A DNA stretch of 64,000 bases from Azospirillum picis (GTDB lineage: Bacteria; Pseudomonadota; Alphaproteobacteria; Azospirillales; Azospirillaceae), in contig NZ_JAGINO010000014.1 in assembly GCF_017876115.1 (NCBI RefSeq), positions 115,667 to 179,666 on the forward strand, in the 5' to 3' direction. The notes beneath the pieces were generated by a model that saw nothing but the letters and a program-made list of their open reading frames with translations, ran no database searches and was not told the DNA's origin. The first letter of the stretch is position 1; each line of letters starts with the position of its first letter. Shown here one piece after another: positions 25,865 through 34,016 of this stretch. The translations under genes were made by a program, and so were the position numbers.

Positions 25865-26506
25865 ATGGAACCGGACTGGCTGGTCTGGGCCAGGCAAATC
25901 CAGTCGCTTGCGCAGTCGGGCCTCGCCTTCACCAGGGACGCCTACGACCGCGAGCGCTACGAGGCCCTGCGGCTCCTGGCCGCGGAGATGATGGCGGCAC
26001 GCTCCGGCGGCAACCCGGCCCGGATCGAGGCGCTCTTCGCGGAGCAGACGGGCTACGCCACGCCCAAGGTGGACGTCCGCGGCGCGGTGTTCGACCGGGA
26101 CGGACGCGTGCTCCTGGTTCGCGAAGCGGCCGACGGCGGGCGGTGGACACTGCCCGGCGGCTGGGCCGACGTCAATCAGGCGCCGAGCGAATGCGTCGCG
26201 CGCGAGGTCCTGGAGGAGGCGGGGATCGCCGTGCGTGTCCGCAAGCTGGCCTGCGTCTACGACCGTGCCCGCCATCCCCATCAGCCTCCCTACCCCTTCC
26301 ACATCTACAAGATGTTCTTCGTCTGCGAGCCCTTGGACGGCGTGGAGCACGTGCGTGGGGACGGGCACGAAACGACAGCCGCGGCGCTCTTCGCACGGGA
26401 TGAGGTGCCGGAAGCGGAGTTGTCCACCGGCCGCGTCCTGCCCTTCCAGATCAGGCGCCTGTTCGAGCATTGGCGACATCCGGAACTGCCCACCGACTTC
26501 GACTGA
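25865..26506 (+). CDS. NUDIX hydrolase with N-terminal helical extension
   Basis: This 213-aa protein has about 65 N-terminal residues forming a helical region (WARQIQSLAQSGLAFTRDAYDRERYEALRLLA). A NUDIX domain follows, with the box GGWADVNQAPSECVAREVLEEAGI matching Gx5Ex7REUxEExGU. The extended type resembles ADP-ribose pyrophosphatase-like NUDIX proteins with an N-terminal dimerisation domain. The ATG at 25865 follows a GGGGAGAG tract. It probably hydrolyses a nucleoside-diphosphate derivative; the substrate cannot be deduced. It interrupts the hydrogenase island without an obvious link to it. Confidence 0.87.
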   Translation: MEPDWLVWARQIQSLAQSGLAFTRDAYDRERYEALRLLAAEMMAARSGGNPARIEALFAEQTGYATPKVDVRGAVFDRDGRVLLVREAADGGRWTLPGGWADVNQAPSECVAREVLEEAGIAVRVRKLACVYDRARHPHQPPYPFHIYKMFFVCEPLDGVEHVRGDGHETTAAALFARDEVPEAELSTGRVLPFQIRRLFEHWRHPELPTDFD

Positions 26507-26605
26507 TCGGGCATTCGGGGCCGCGTCGGGGTCGGGCGAAGCTGCTTGATTCTTGCCGTTGACGTGTGTGTCCGCTTGTGGAACCGCGCGTCGGACGGAA
26601 AGGCG

Positions 26606-26674
26606 TCAGGACGCCAGGAAAGCGGCGTAGGACATCACACCGACGAACATCAGCAGCGAAAAAACCTGTGCCAT
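26606..26674 (-). CDS. Possible 22-residue membrane microprotein
   Basis: The peptide begins MAQVFSLLMFVGVM and is a single hydrophobic helix with small residues and a C-terminal serine. A GGAGG ribosome-binding site stands 5 bp before its ATG, which is unusually good for random sequence. I do not recognise a family. It is too short to judge by codon statistics and lies alone in the hupD upstream region, so it is reported as a candidate only. Confidence 0.35.
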   Translation of the reverse strand: MAQVFSLLMFVGVMSYAAFLAS

Positions 26675-26821
26675 TTCGGCCTCCATCGGCCGGACGTCCT
26701 CGCGTCCGGACAACACTGATGTAGCGCCGCCGGCTGGCGGGATAAACGCAGGGTTCCGGACATCACTGTTCGACGCGTACGAACAATTCCACGGGCGACG
26801 CCATCGGCAAGCGCCTGCGCA

Positions 26822-26844
26822 GACTGGCAACTTACTTGCCAGTC
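26822..26844. promoter_or_regulatory. Inverted repeat, probable HupR enhancer for hupD
   Basis: Perfect 9-bp arms GACTGGCAA and TTGCCAGTC are separated by CTTAC. The repeat ends about 100 bp upstream of the sigma-54 element, a normal distance for a sigma-54 activator. The same CTGGCAA/TTGCCAG half-sites recur upstream of hupS. Binding by HupR is inferred. Confidence 0.55.
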
Positions 26845-26945
26845 AGAGCGGCGCCTGTAATGTTCATGTCCACAATCGCTGCTGCCTCGAACAGCAGGAA
26901 CACCAATGATGGCCGGCCGCAAGGGCTCGGCCGAAGGTGCTAATC

Positions 26946-26960
26946 TGGTACGGGAATTGC
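26946..26960 (+). promoter_or_regulatory. Sigma-54 promoter upstream of hupD
   Basis: TGGTACGGGAATTGC matches the -24/-12 consensus (TGG, ten bases, GC) and the wider TGGCACGN4TTGCW pattern at all but one key position. It lies 57 bp before the hupD start. Together with the sigma-54 activator HupR encoded downstream it should drive hupD-hupF-hupG-hupH-hupIJ-hypA-hupR. Confidence 0.75.
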
Positions 26961-27017
26961 TTTTCGATTGTCCGAACCGCCCGCCCGGGCGGCGCGATCT
27001 TCAGGGACGATCATGCG

Positions 27018-27644
27018 ATGAACGAGAACGGCCGCATCCTGGTGCTGGGCATCGGCAATATCCTGTGGGCCGACGAGGGTTTCGGCGTGCGGGTGGTGGA
27101 GCGGCTGGCGGCGGATTGGCGCTTTCCCGACACGGTCACGCTGATGGATGGCGGAACGCAGGGCCTCTACCTGCTGCCGCATCTCGAAGCCGCGGATGCC
27201 CTGATCGTCATCGATGCCATCGACTACGGGCTTCCGTCCGGGACCCGGCAGATCTTCCGTGGCGACCATGTGCCGGCCTTCCTCGGCGCCAAGAAGATGA
27301 GCCTGCACCAGACCGGCTTCCAGGAGGTGCTGGCCAGCGCGATGCTGCTCGGCCGCTGCCCGCCGACCCTGATCCTGGTCGGCGTCCAGCCGGAATGCCT
27401 GGAGGATTACGGCGGCGGATTGACCGCCACCGTCGCCGCCCAGGTCGGCCCCGCCGCCGAACTGGTGCGGGCCGTCCTCCGGGACGAATTCGGGGTCGAA
27501 GCGGAGCCCTGCGCCGGCCAAATCGGCCTTGCTTCTGCCGCGGTGGCCCGCGATGCCTATGAAGGCGGACGGCCGAGCGCCGAGGACGCCTGCCGCATCG
27601 GCGACCCGCGCGTCCTGGCGGCGCTGTCCGCCGGCATGGCGTGA
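27018..27644 (+). CDS. hupD: Hydrogenase maturation protease HupD
   Basis: This 208-aa endopeptidase removes the C-terminal tail of HupL after nickel insertion. Conserved nickel-sensing residues are visible: Glu20 in LGIGNILWADEGFGVRVVE, an Asp in VIDAIDYG, and the His of MSLHQTGFQEVL. The chain is about 40 residues longer than E. coli HyaD because of a C-terminal extension (RIGDPRVLAALSAGMA). The target tail is present in HupL of this window. It is the first gene after the sigma-54 promoter. Confidence 0.94.
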   Translation: MNENGRILVLGIGNILWADEGFGVRVVERLAADWRFPDTVTLMDGGTQGLYLLPHLEAADALIVIDAIDYGLPSGTRQIFRGDHVPAFLGAKKMSLHQTGFQEVLASAMLLGRCPPTLILVGVQPECLEDYGGGLTATVAAQVGPAAELVRAVLRDEFGVEAEPCAGQIGLASAAVARDAYEGGRPSAEDACRIGDPRVLAALSAGMA

Positions 27645-27660
27645 CCCGGGACGACGGATC

Positions 27661-27972
27661 ATGTGCATCGGCATTCCCCTGCGCCTCGCCGCGGTGGACG
27701 GCTTGACCGGACGGACGGAGGACGGCGCTGTCGTCGACCTCTCGCTCATTCCGGATCTGCGTCCAGGCGACTGGATCCTGGGCTTCCTGGGCACGGCACG
27801 CCGCCGGCTCGACCCCGATGAAGCAGCCGGGATCCGCGCGGCGCTGACAGCCCTGGCGGCGGCGATGGACGGCGAACGCGACGACGGCGCCTTCGCCGAC
27901 CTGACCGGCCGCGAACCCACCCTTCCCCCTCACCTTGAAGCGGCACGCGCCGCCGGCCTGACGGAGGCCTGA
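27661..27972 (+). CDS. hupF: HypC-family hydrogenase chaperone HupF
   Basis: This 103-aa member of the HypC/HupF family has the essential N-terminal Cys2 in MCIGIPLRLAAV and the core GDWILGFLGTARRRLDPDEA. HypC proteins carry the Fe(CN)2CO unit to the large subunit. HupF-type paralogues are thought to protect HupL assembly under oxygen. Its position between hupD and hupG identifies it as HupF; a separate HypC is not encoded in this window. Confidence 0.9.
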   Translation: MCIGIPLRLAAVDGLTGRTEDGAVVDLSLIPDLRPGDWILGFLGTARRRLDPDEAAGIRAALTALAAAMDGERDDGAFADLTGREPTLPPHLEAARAAGLTEA

Positions 27973-27976
27973 TGCC

Positions 27977-28432
27977 ATGACCGCCCTGCTCCACCCCGCG
28001 GCCGGCACCGCCGAAACCGAGCCGGCCACGGCACGGCCGGCCGCCAAGCCCGTCCTGCCGTTGCCGCCGCTGGTCGACCTGCTGACCGACCGGCATGGCT
28101 ATCGCCGGCTGGAAGGGGCCGACGAGCGGCCCTGGGAGGCGGACACCGGCACCTGGGTCGTCTTCCTGCCCGGCCACGGCAAGGGGAATGCGGAAACCGC
28201 CGACGTCGCCGTGATCCTGCCCGAACTGGTCAACGCCCTGCACCCGCACCTGACCGCAGCAGTCGCGGGGCTGGACGCGGAACAGGCGATCCTGGCCCGC
28301 ACCGGCATGATGAGCCTGCCGGCGCTTGTCTTCCTGCGCGGCCGCGATCTGCTGGGCAGCATCCCCCGGGTGCGCGACTGGGACGACTACCTGCACCGCA
28401 TCGCCGCCATCCTCTATGGGAGGGACGCATGA
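27977..28432 (+). CDS. hupG: Thioredoxin-like hydrogenase accessory protein HupG (HyaE family)
   Basis: This 151-aa protein of the HyaE/HupG family has a thioredoxin fold but no CxxC pair: PPLVDLLTDRHGYRRL, TGTWVVFLPGHGKGNAETADVAVILPELV and GMMSLPALVFLRGRDLLGSIPRVRDWDDY. In E. coli HyaE acts as a Tat-signal chaperone for the small subunit. The first 25 residues are an alanine-rich extension. It starts 4 bp after hupF and overlaps hupH by 4 bp. Confidence 0.88.
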   Translation: MTALLHPAAGTAETEPATARPAAKPVLPLPPLVDLLTDRHGYRRLEGADERPWEADTGTWVVFLPGHGKGNAETADVAVILPELVNALHPHLTAAVAGLDAEQAILARTGMMSLPALVFLRGRDLLGSIPRVRDWDDYLHRIAAILYGRDA

Positions 28433-29286
28433 ACCCGCTGTTCGGCATGACCCATCCGCCGATCGGCTTCGGTCCCGGCAGCCAGGCGGACGTCGGTGAA
28501 GAGGGGCTGGAATACCTGCCGATGCCGTCAGGCATGCGCACCTACGAAACCCGGTTGCCGGAGGCCGGCGATCCCGTCAGCGCCATGGGCGCCCGCACCG
28601 TTCTGAGCGACCTTCACGCGGCGCTGGTCCGCTGGCGGGCCGGCGAGGAAACCCGCATCGCGGTCGACCGGCTACCCCCTGCGGTGCTGACGCTGGTGGA
28701 CGAGGCACTTGGCGAAGGCGAGGTGGCGGTGCGGGTCGACCGTGCCGGCGACCGGCTGGAGATCCAGGAAGCCGCCTTGGCCGGGGTCTGGCGGGTGCGG
28801 GCTCTCGGCGACGGCGACAGACGCGAAAGCCTGCTTGTCGGCGCCTTCCCGAGGGTGGCGCTGAACCGCGCCTTCCTTCCCGCCGTACCGCCGGCGGCGG
28901 AGCCGCCACCGGCCGGGCTGATGAATGGCCTGCCCATCCTGGCGGAACTGCTGGATCGCAGCGCCGGCTGGGCGCCCGGCCACTCCCCACACGCGGTGAA
29001 TTTCAGCCTCCTGCCCCACACGCCCGAGGACCTTGCCTTCATCGAGCGGCGGCTCGGCATCGGCGCCACCACCATCCTGTCGCGCGGCTACGGCAACTGC
29101 CGGGTCACCAGCACTGCGACGCCGAACGTCTGGTGGGTCCGCTACTACAACTCGGTCGACACGCTGATCCTCGACACGGTGGAGATCACCGACGTGCCGG
29201 CGGTGGTCTGCGCTGCAGCCGAGGACATCGCCGACAGCGCCGAACGGCTGGCCGAGATCCTCGATGCGCTGGAGGGTGCGCGATGA
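28429..29286 (+). CDS. hupH: Hydrogenase expression/assembly protein HupH (HyaF family)
   Basis: This 285-aa protein matches the HupH/HyaF family in length and motifs: the GLEYLPMPSGMRTYETRLPE opening, and a C-terminal domain RGYGNCRVTSTATPNVWWVRYYNSVDTLILDTVEITDVP. HyaF-type proteins take part in small-subunit maturation in concert with HyaE/HupG. It overlaps both neighbours by 4 bp (ATGA), so the maturation genes form a tightly coupled unit. Confidence 0.92.
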   Translation: MNPLFGMTHPPIGFGPGSQADVGEEGLEYLPMPSGMRTYETRLPEAGDPVSAMGARTVLSDLHAALVRWRAGEETRIAVDRLPPAVLTLVDEALGEGEVAVRVDRAGDRLEIQEAALAGVWRVRALGDGDRRESLLVGAFPRVALNRAFLPAVPPAAEPPPAGLMNGLPILAELLDRSAGWAPGHSPHAVNFSLLPHTPEDLAFIERRLGIGATTILSRGYGNCRVTSTATPNVWWVRYYNSVDTLILDTVEITDVPAVVCAAAEDIADSAERLAEILDALEGAR

Positions 29287-30143
29287 CCGATACCGTCCAG
29301 GCGGCCGTGCAGGGCGCCGTCCGCTTCGAGGGCTCCTATCTCGGCGACGCCGGCCGGATCGCCGCCGCGACGCGGATGGAATGCAAGATCTGCTGGCACG
29401 TCTACGATCCGGCCGCCGGCTGCGAGGTCTGGCAAATCCCCGCCGGCACCCCGTTCGGCCTACTGCCGGACCATTGGCGCTGCCCGGTCTGCGACGGCGC
29501 CCGCGACCAGTTCATGGTACTGGACGGCGGGCCGGCCGAAGCGGGAAAGGAGATGCCGGCACCGGCGACACAGGGGCCGCGTTCCCTCGGCTCCGGCCTG
29601 CCGGAGGCGAAGATCCGCGCGCTGGAGGCGGCCTTCCGCGAGATCCACACAGCGCAGATGCGCGGGATGCCGATCGTCAACGACGCCCTGGCGGTCAAGG
29701 CCGTGGGTTTCCGCCCTCATGACGGGCGCTGGCTCGGAGCGCTGGTGACGCCCTGGTTCCTCAACCTCGTGCTGCTGCCGGGGGAAGGCGACGACTGGAC
29801 GGATCTCGTGCCGGGCGAAAAGGAGATGGTCGAGTTTCCCTCCGGCCGCTATGAATTCGTCCATGCCAACCGCAAGACGGTGGGCGCCTACAAGGCCTGC
29901 TCGCTCTTCTCGCCGATGTTCGACTTCGGATCGATGCTGCAGGCGACCGAAACGGCGGCCGCGGCAATGGTTTCCCTGTTCGATCCGTCGATCCGCGAGC
30001 CGTCGACCCGCGAGGACGGCGCCGGATCACCCGCCGCTGCCGCACCAGCCGGACCCTCGTCAGCCAAGCCCTCGCAAGCTCCCGCGGTTGCTCCCCCGAC
30101 CCGCCGGACGTTGCTCGGCCTTGGAGCCGGCCGCGATGCATGA
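29283..30143 (+). CDS. Rubredoxin-HupJ fusion hydrogenase assembly protein
   Basis: This 286-aa protein joins two functions. Residues about 33-80 form a rubredoxin with two CxxC iron ligands (MECKICWHVYDP and WRCPVCDGARDQF). Residues about 105-240 are the HupJ/HybE chaperone domain (AFREIHTAQMRGMPIVNDALAVKAVGFRPH, WLGALVTPWFLNLVLLP, KACSLFSPMFDFGSM). In rhizobia these are separate genes, hupI and hupJ. A proline/alanine-rich tail follows. The fused iron centre probably protects or assists HupS assembly in the presence of oxygen. It overlaps hupH and hypA by a few bases. Confidence 0.88.
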   Translation: MTDTVQAAVQGAVRFEGSYLGDAGRIAAATRMECKICWHVYDPAAGCEVWQIPAGTPFGLLPDHWRCPVCDGARDQFMVLDGGPAEAGKEMPAPATQGPRSLGSGLPEAKIRALEAAFREIHTAQMRGMPIVNDALAVKAVGFRPHDGRWLGALVTPWFLNLVLLPGEGDDWTDLVPGEKEMVEFPSGRYEFVHANRKTVGAYKACSLFSPMFDFGSMLQATETAAAAMVSLFDPSIREPSTREDGAGSPAAAAPAGPSSAKPSQAPAVAPPTRRTLLGLGAGRDA

Positions 30144-30477
30144 GATGGCGCTGTGCGAAAGCCTGCTCCAGTCGATGGAGGAGGCGGGCCGGTCCCATGG
30201 CTTCAGCCGCGTGCGCAAGGTCCGGCTGGAGATCGGCCGCTTCGCCGGGGTCGAAACCGAGGCCCTGCGCTTCGGTTTCGACGTGGTGATGCGCGGCTCG
30301 CTGGCCGAGGGGGCGGAGCTGGAGGTGCTGGAGGTGGCGGGCCAGGGCTGGTGCTTCGACTGCAACGACACCGTGGCGCTGGAGGAACGGCTCGCCCCCT
30401 GCCCGCGCTGCGGCGGCCACCGGTTGCATCCCAATGGCGGAACCGGCATGACGATCAAGGACCTGGAGGTGGAGTAA
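30136..30477 (+). CDS. hypA: Hydrogenase nickel-incorporation protein HypA
   Basis: This 113-aa metallochaperone begins MHEMALCESLL, containing the nickel-binding Met1-His2-Glu3. The zinc site consists of CFDC and CPRC near residues 73-94. It inserts nickel into HupL with the GTPase HypB, which is not encoded in this window. The start at 30136 overlaps the previous gene by 8 bp. The stop is 3 bp before hupR. Confidence 0.94.
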   Translation: MHEMALCESLLQSMEEAGRSHGFSRVRKVRLEIGRFAGVETEALRFGFDVVMRGSLAEGAELEVLEVAGQGWCFDCNDTVALEERLAPCPRCGGHRLHPNGGTGMTIKDLEVE

Positions 30478-30480
30478 GCG

Positions 30481-31971
<1,491 letters not shown>

Positions 31972-32103
31972 CCGGATGCCCCCTTCTCCATGCCGTCCGC
32001 GGCCGGCGCGCCGGCGCCTCTCCTGCGGGCGGCGGCAGGGGGCCGCGCACGCATCAGAAAACCACAAGAATCCCACGCCAAGAACCCCGAGGAGCCGTTC
32101 GTC

Positions 32104-32646
32104 ATGTCCAAATCTTCGCGCATTGCCGTCGTCGCGGCCGCCGTGGCGCTCGCCGCCGGCCCGGCGCTGGCCCATCCGGGCCATCTCGCCGGTGCCGGCT
32201 TTCTCGACGGCGCCTCGCATCCGCTGGGCGGCATCGACCATCTGATCGCCATGGTGACCGTCGGCGTCTACGGCGCCACCATCGGCGGTCGCGCCGTTCT
32301 CGCCGTACCGGGCGCCTTCCTGTCGGCCATGCTGGCCGGGGGAATGCTGGCGCTTCTGGGCGTGTCGCTGCCGCTGGTCGAGCCGATGATCTACGCCTCC
32401 ACCGTCGTGCTGGCCCTGCTGTGCGTCATGCCCATGTCGCGTCATGCCGGGGTCGGCGTCGTCTTCGCCGCGGCTTTCGGTGTTTTCCACGGCTACGCCC
32501 ATGGGGCGGAGATGCCGGCCGACGCCGCCGCACTGGGCTATGCCGCAGGCTTCCTGCTGAGCACCGCCGCCCTGCACGCCGCCGGCGTGGTGCTGGGGCT
32601 GGCGATCCACCGGCTGATCGGCCGTCCGGAAGCGGCACTGGAATAG
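32104..32646 (+). CDS. hupE: HupE/UreJ-family nickel transporter
   Basis: This 180-aa membrane protein has a cleavable signal (VVAAAVALAAGPALA) and about six helices. The HupE motifs are HPGHLAGAGFLDGASHPLGGIDHLIAMVTVG near the N-terminus and FGVFHGYAHGAEMP in the middle; the histidine clusters are implicated in Ni2+ transport. It supplies nickel for hydrogenase maturation. A GAGGAG ribosome-binding site precedes the ATG at 32104. It lies 132 bp after hupR, and a hairpin follows its stop. Confidence 0.92.
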   Translation: MSKSSRIAVVAAAVALAAGPALAHPGHLAGAGFLDGASHPLGGIDHLIAMVTVGVYGATIGGRAVLAVPGAFLSAMLAGGMLALLGVSLPLVEPMIYASTVVLALLCVMPMSRHAGVGVVFAAAFGVFHGYAHGAEMPADAAALGYAAGFLLSTAALHAAGVVLGLAIHRLIGRPEAALE

Positions 32647-32662
32647 CCGGAGCGCGACCTTC

Positions 32663-32700
32663 CTCTCTCCTGCGCAGACGGGTGCGCAGGCGGGGGAGAG
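32663..32700 (+). terminator. Hairpin after hupE
   Basis: An 8-bp CCTGCGCA/TGCGCAGG stem with a 6-nt loop is extended by CTCTC/GAGAG pairing outside a small internal bulge. It begins 17 bp after the hupE stop and separates the maturation genes from the hupSLC promoter. Confidence 0.6.
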
Positions 32701-32713
32701 GGCGCCCGTCCAC

Positions 32714-32809
32714 TGCCAGCGGCGCTGGCAATGCTCCCGCCTCTGTTTAGCCGCCGGCAACAGGCTTTCCACCCGAGCCGCCCTTTTGGCCGCTGAGTTG
32801 CCAGCGCCG
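32714..32809. promoter_or_regulatory. TTGCCAG half-site array upstream of hupS, probable HupR enhancer
   Basis: A near-perfect palindrome with 8-bp arms TGCCAGCG/CGCTGGCA lies at 32714-32730. The 12-mer TTGCCAGCGCCG reads on the minus strand at 32721-32732 and again on the plus strand at 32798-32809. These sites are about 50 to 145 bp upstream of the hupS sigma-54 element. The same half-site forms the inverted repeat upstream of hupD. HupR binding is inferred. Confidence 0.5.
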
Positions 32810-32857
32810 CACGTGCCGGATGCCGTCAGACCCTTGGTCTGCCAAATGTTCGTACCA

Positions 32858-32872
32858 CGGCACGATTGTTGC
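32858..32872 (+). promoter_or_regulatory. Sigma-54 promoter of hupSLC
   Basis: CGGCACGATTGTTGC has GG and GC separated by ten bases, matching the -24/-12 consensus GGCACG-N4-TTGC. It stands 68 bp before the hupS start. HupSLC operons are sigma-54/HupR controlled in related bacteria. Confidence 0.75.
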
Positions 32873-32940
32873 CTATGACCGTCGGAGAAGCGCGCCGGCC
32901 CCTCGCACGCCGGCGCTGCCCGACGGGAGAAAACAAACCG

Positions 32941-34014
32941 ATGGCAACGCTGGAAACCTTTTACGAGGTGATGCGGCGACAGGGCATCACGCGCCGGTCG
33001 TTCCTGAAATACTGCTCGCTGACGGCGGCGGCGCTCGGCCTGGGGCCGGAGCTGGTGCCTCAGATCGTCCAGGCGATGGAAACCAAGCCGCGCACGCCGG
33101 TCCTGTGGCTGCATGGGCTGGAATGCACCTGCTGTTCAGAATCCTTCATCCGCTCGGCGCACCCGCTGGTCAAGGACGTGGTGCTGTCGATGATCTCGCT
33201 GGACTATGACGACACGCTGATGGCGTCGGCCGGCCACCATGCCGAGGCGATCCTCGACGAGGTGATGGAGAAGTACAAGGGCAACTACATCCTCGCCGTG
33301 GAGGGCAATCCCCCGCTGAACCAGGACGGCATGTCCTGCATCATCGGCGGCAAGCCCTTCACCGACCAGCTCCGCAAGGTCGCCAAGGACGCCAAGGCGA
33401 TCATCTCCTGGGGTTCCTGCGCGTCTTTCGGCTGCGTCCAGGCGGCCCGGCCGAACCCGACCCGCGCCACCCCGGTGCACGAGGTCATCACCGACAAGCC
33501 GATCATCAAGGTGCCCGGCTGCCCGCCGATCGCCGAGGTGATGACCGGCGTCATCACCTACATGCTGACCTTCGACCGCATCCCGGAACTGGACCGGCAG
33601 GGCCGGCCGAAGATGTTCTACAGCCAGCGCATCCACGACAAATGCTACCGCCGGCCGCATTTCGACGCCGGCCAGTTCGTCGAGGCTTTCGACGACGAGG
33701 GCGCGCGCAAGGGCTATTGCCTCTACAAGGTCGGCTGCAAGGGTCCGACCACCTACAACGCCTGCTCCACCGTGCGCTGGAACGAGGGCACCAGCTTCCC
33801 CATACAGTCCGGCCACGGCTGCATCGGCTGCTCGGAGGACGGCTTCTGGGACAAGGGATCCTGGTACGCCCGCCAGTCCGACATCCTCCAGTTCGGGATC
33901 GAGGCCAACGCCGACCAGGTCGGCACCACCGCCGCCCTCGGCGTCGGCAGCATCATCGCCGCCCACGCGGCGGTCAGCGCCCTGAAGCGCGCACAGCACA
34001 AGGGAGACGTCTGA
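32941..34014 (+). CDS. hupS: Uptake [NiFe]-hydrogenase small subunit HupS
   Basis: This 357-aa precursor has a twin-arginine signal (GITRRSFLKYCSLTAAALGL). The electron-transfer subunit passes electrons from the active site to HupC. The proximal-cluster motif LECTCCSES contains the extra cysteine seen in oxygen-tolerant enzymes, and a second extra cysteine is present in DGMSCIIGG. Distal and medial cluster ligands are in HDKCYRRPHF, GYCLYKVGCKG and SGHGCIGCSEDGFW. A C-terminal hydrophobic anchor (GTTAALGVGSIIAAHAAVSAL) should hold it in the membrane. It is closest in pattern to E. coli Hyd-1 HyaA. Confidence 0.95.
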   Translation: MATLETFYEVMRRQGITRRSFLKYCSLTAAALGLGPELVPQIVQAMETKPRTPVLWLHGLECTCCSESFIRSAHPLVKDVVLSMISLDYDDTLMASAGHHAEAILDEVMEKYKGNYILAVEGNPPLNQDGMSCIIGGKPFTDQLRKVAKDAKAIISWGSCASFGCVQAARPNPTRATPVHEVITDKPIIKVPGCPPIAEVMTGVITYMLTFDRIPELDRQGRPKMFYSQRIHDKCYRRPHFDAGQFVEAFDDEGARKGYCLYKVGCKGPTTYNACSTVRWNEGTSFPIQSGHGCIGCSEDGFWDKGSWYARQSDILQFGIEANADQVGTTAALGVGSIIAAHAAVSALKRAQHKGDV

Positions 34015-34016
34015 CC

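Larger units (their letters stand above)
26507..27017. other. Intergenic control region upstream of hupD
   Basis: This 511-bp region holds no long gene. It contains a possible 22-codon minus-strand gene, a perfect inverted repeat with TTGCCAG half-sites, and a sigma-54 promoter, each listed separately. It is therefore best read as the control region for the hydrogenase maturation operon. Confidence 0.65.

Noticed and set aside
32834..32845. TTGGTCTGCCAA as a HupR TTG-N5-CAA site
   Set aside because: The spacing between TTG and CAA is six, not five, and it lies only 13 bp from the sigma-54 element, too close for an enhancer. It was kept out of the feature list.
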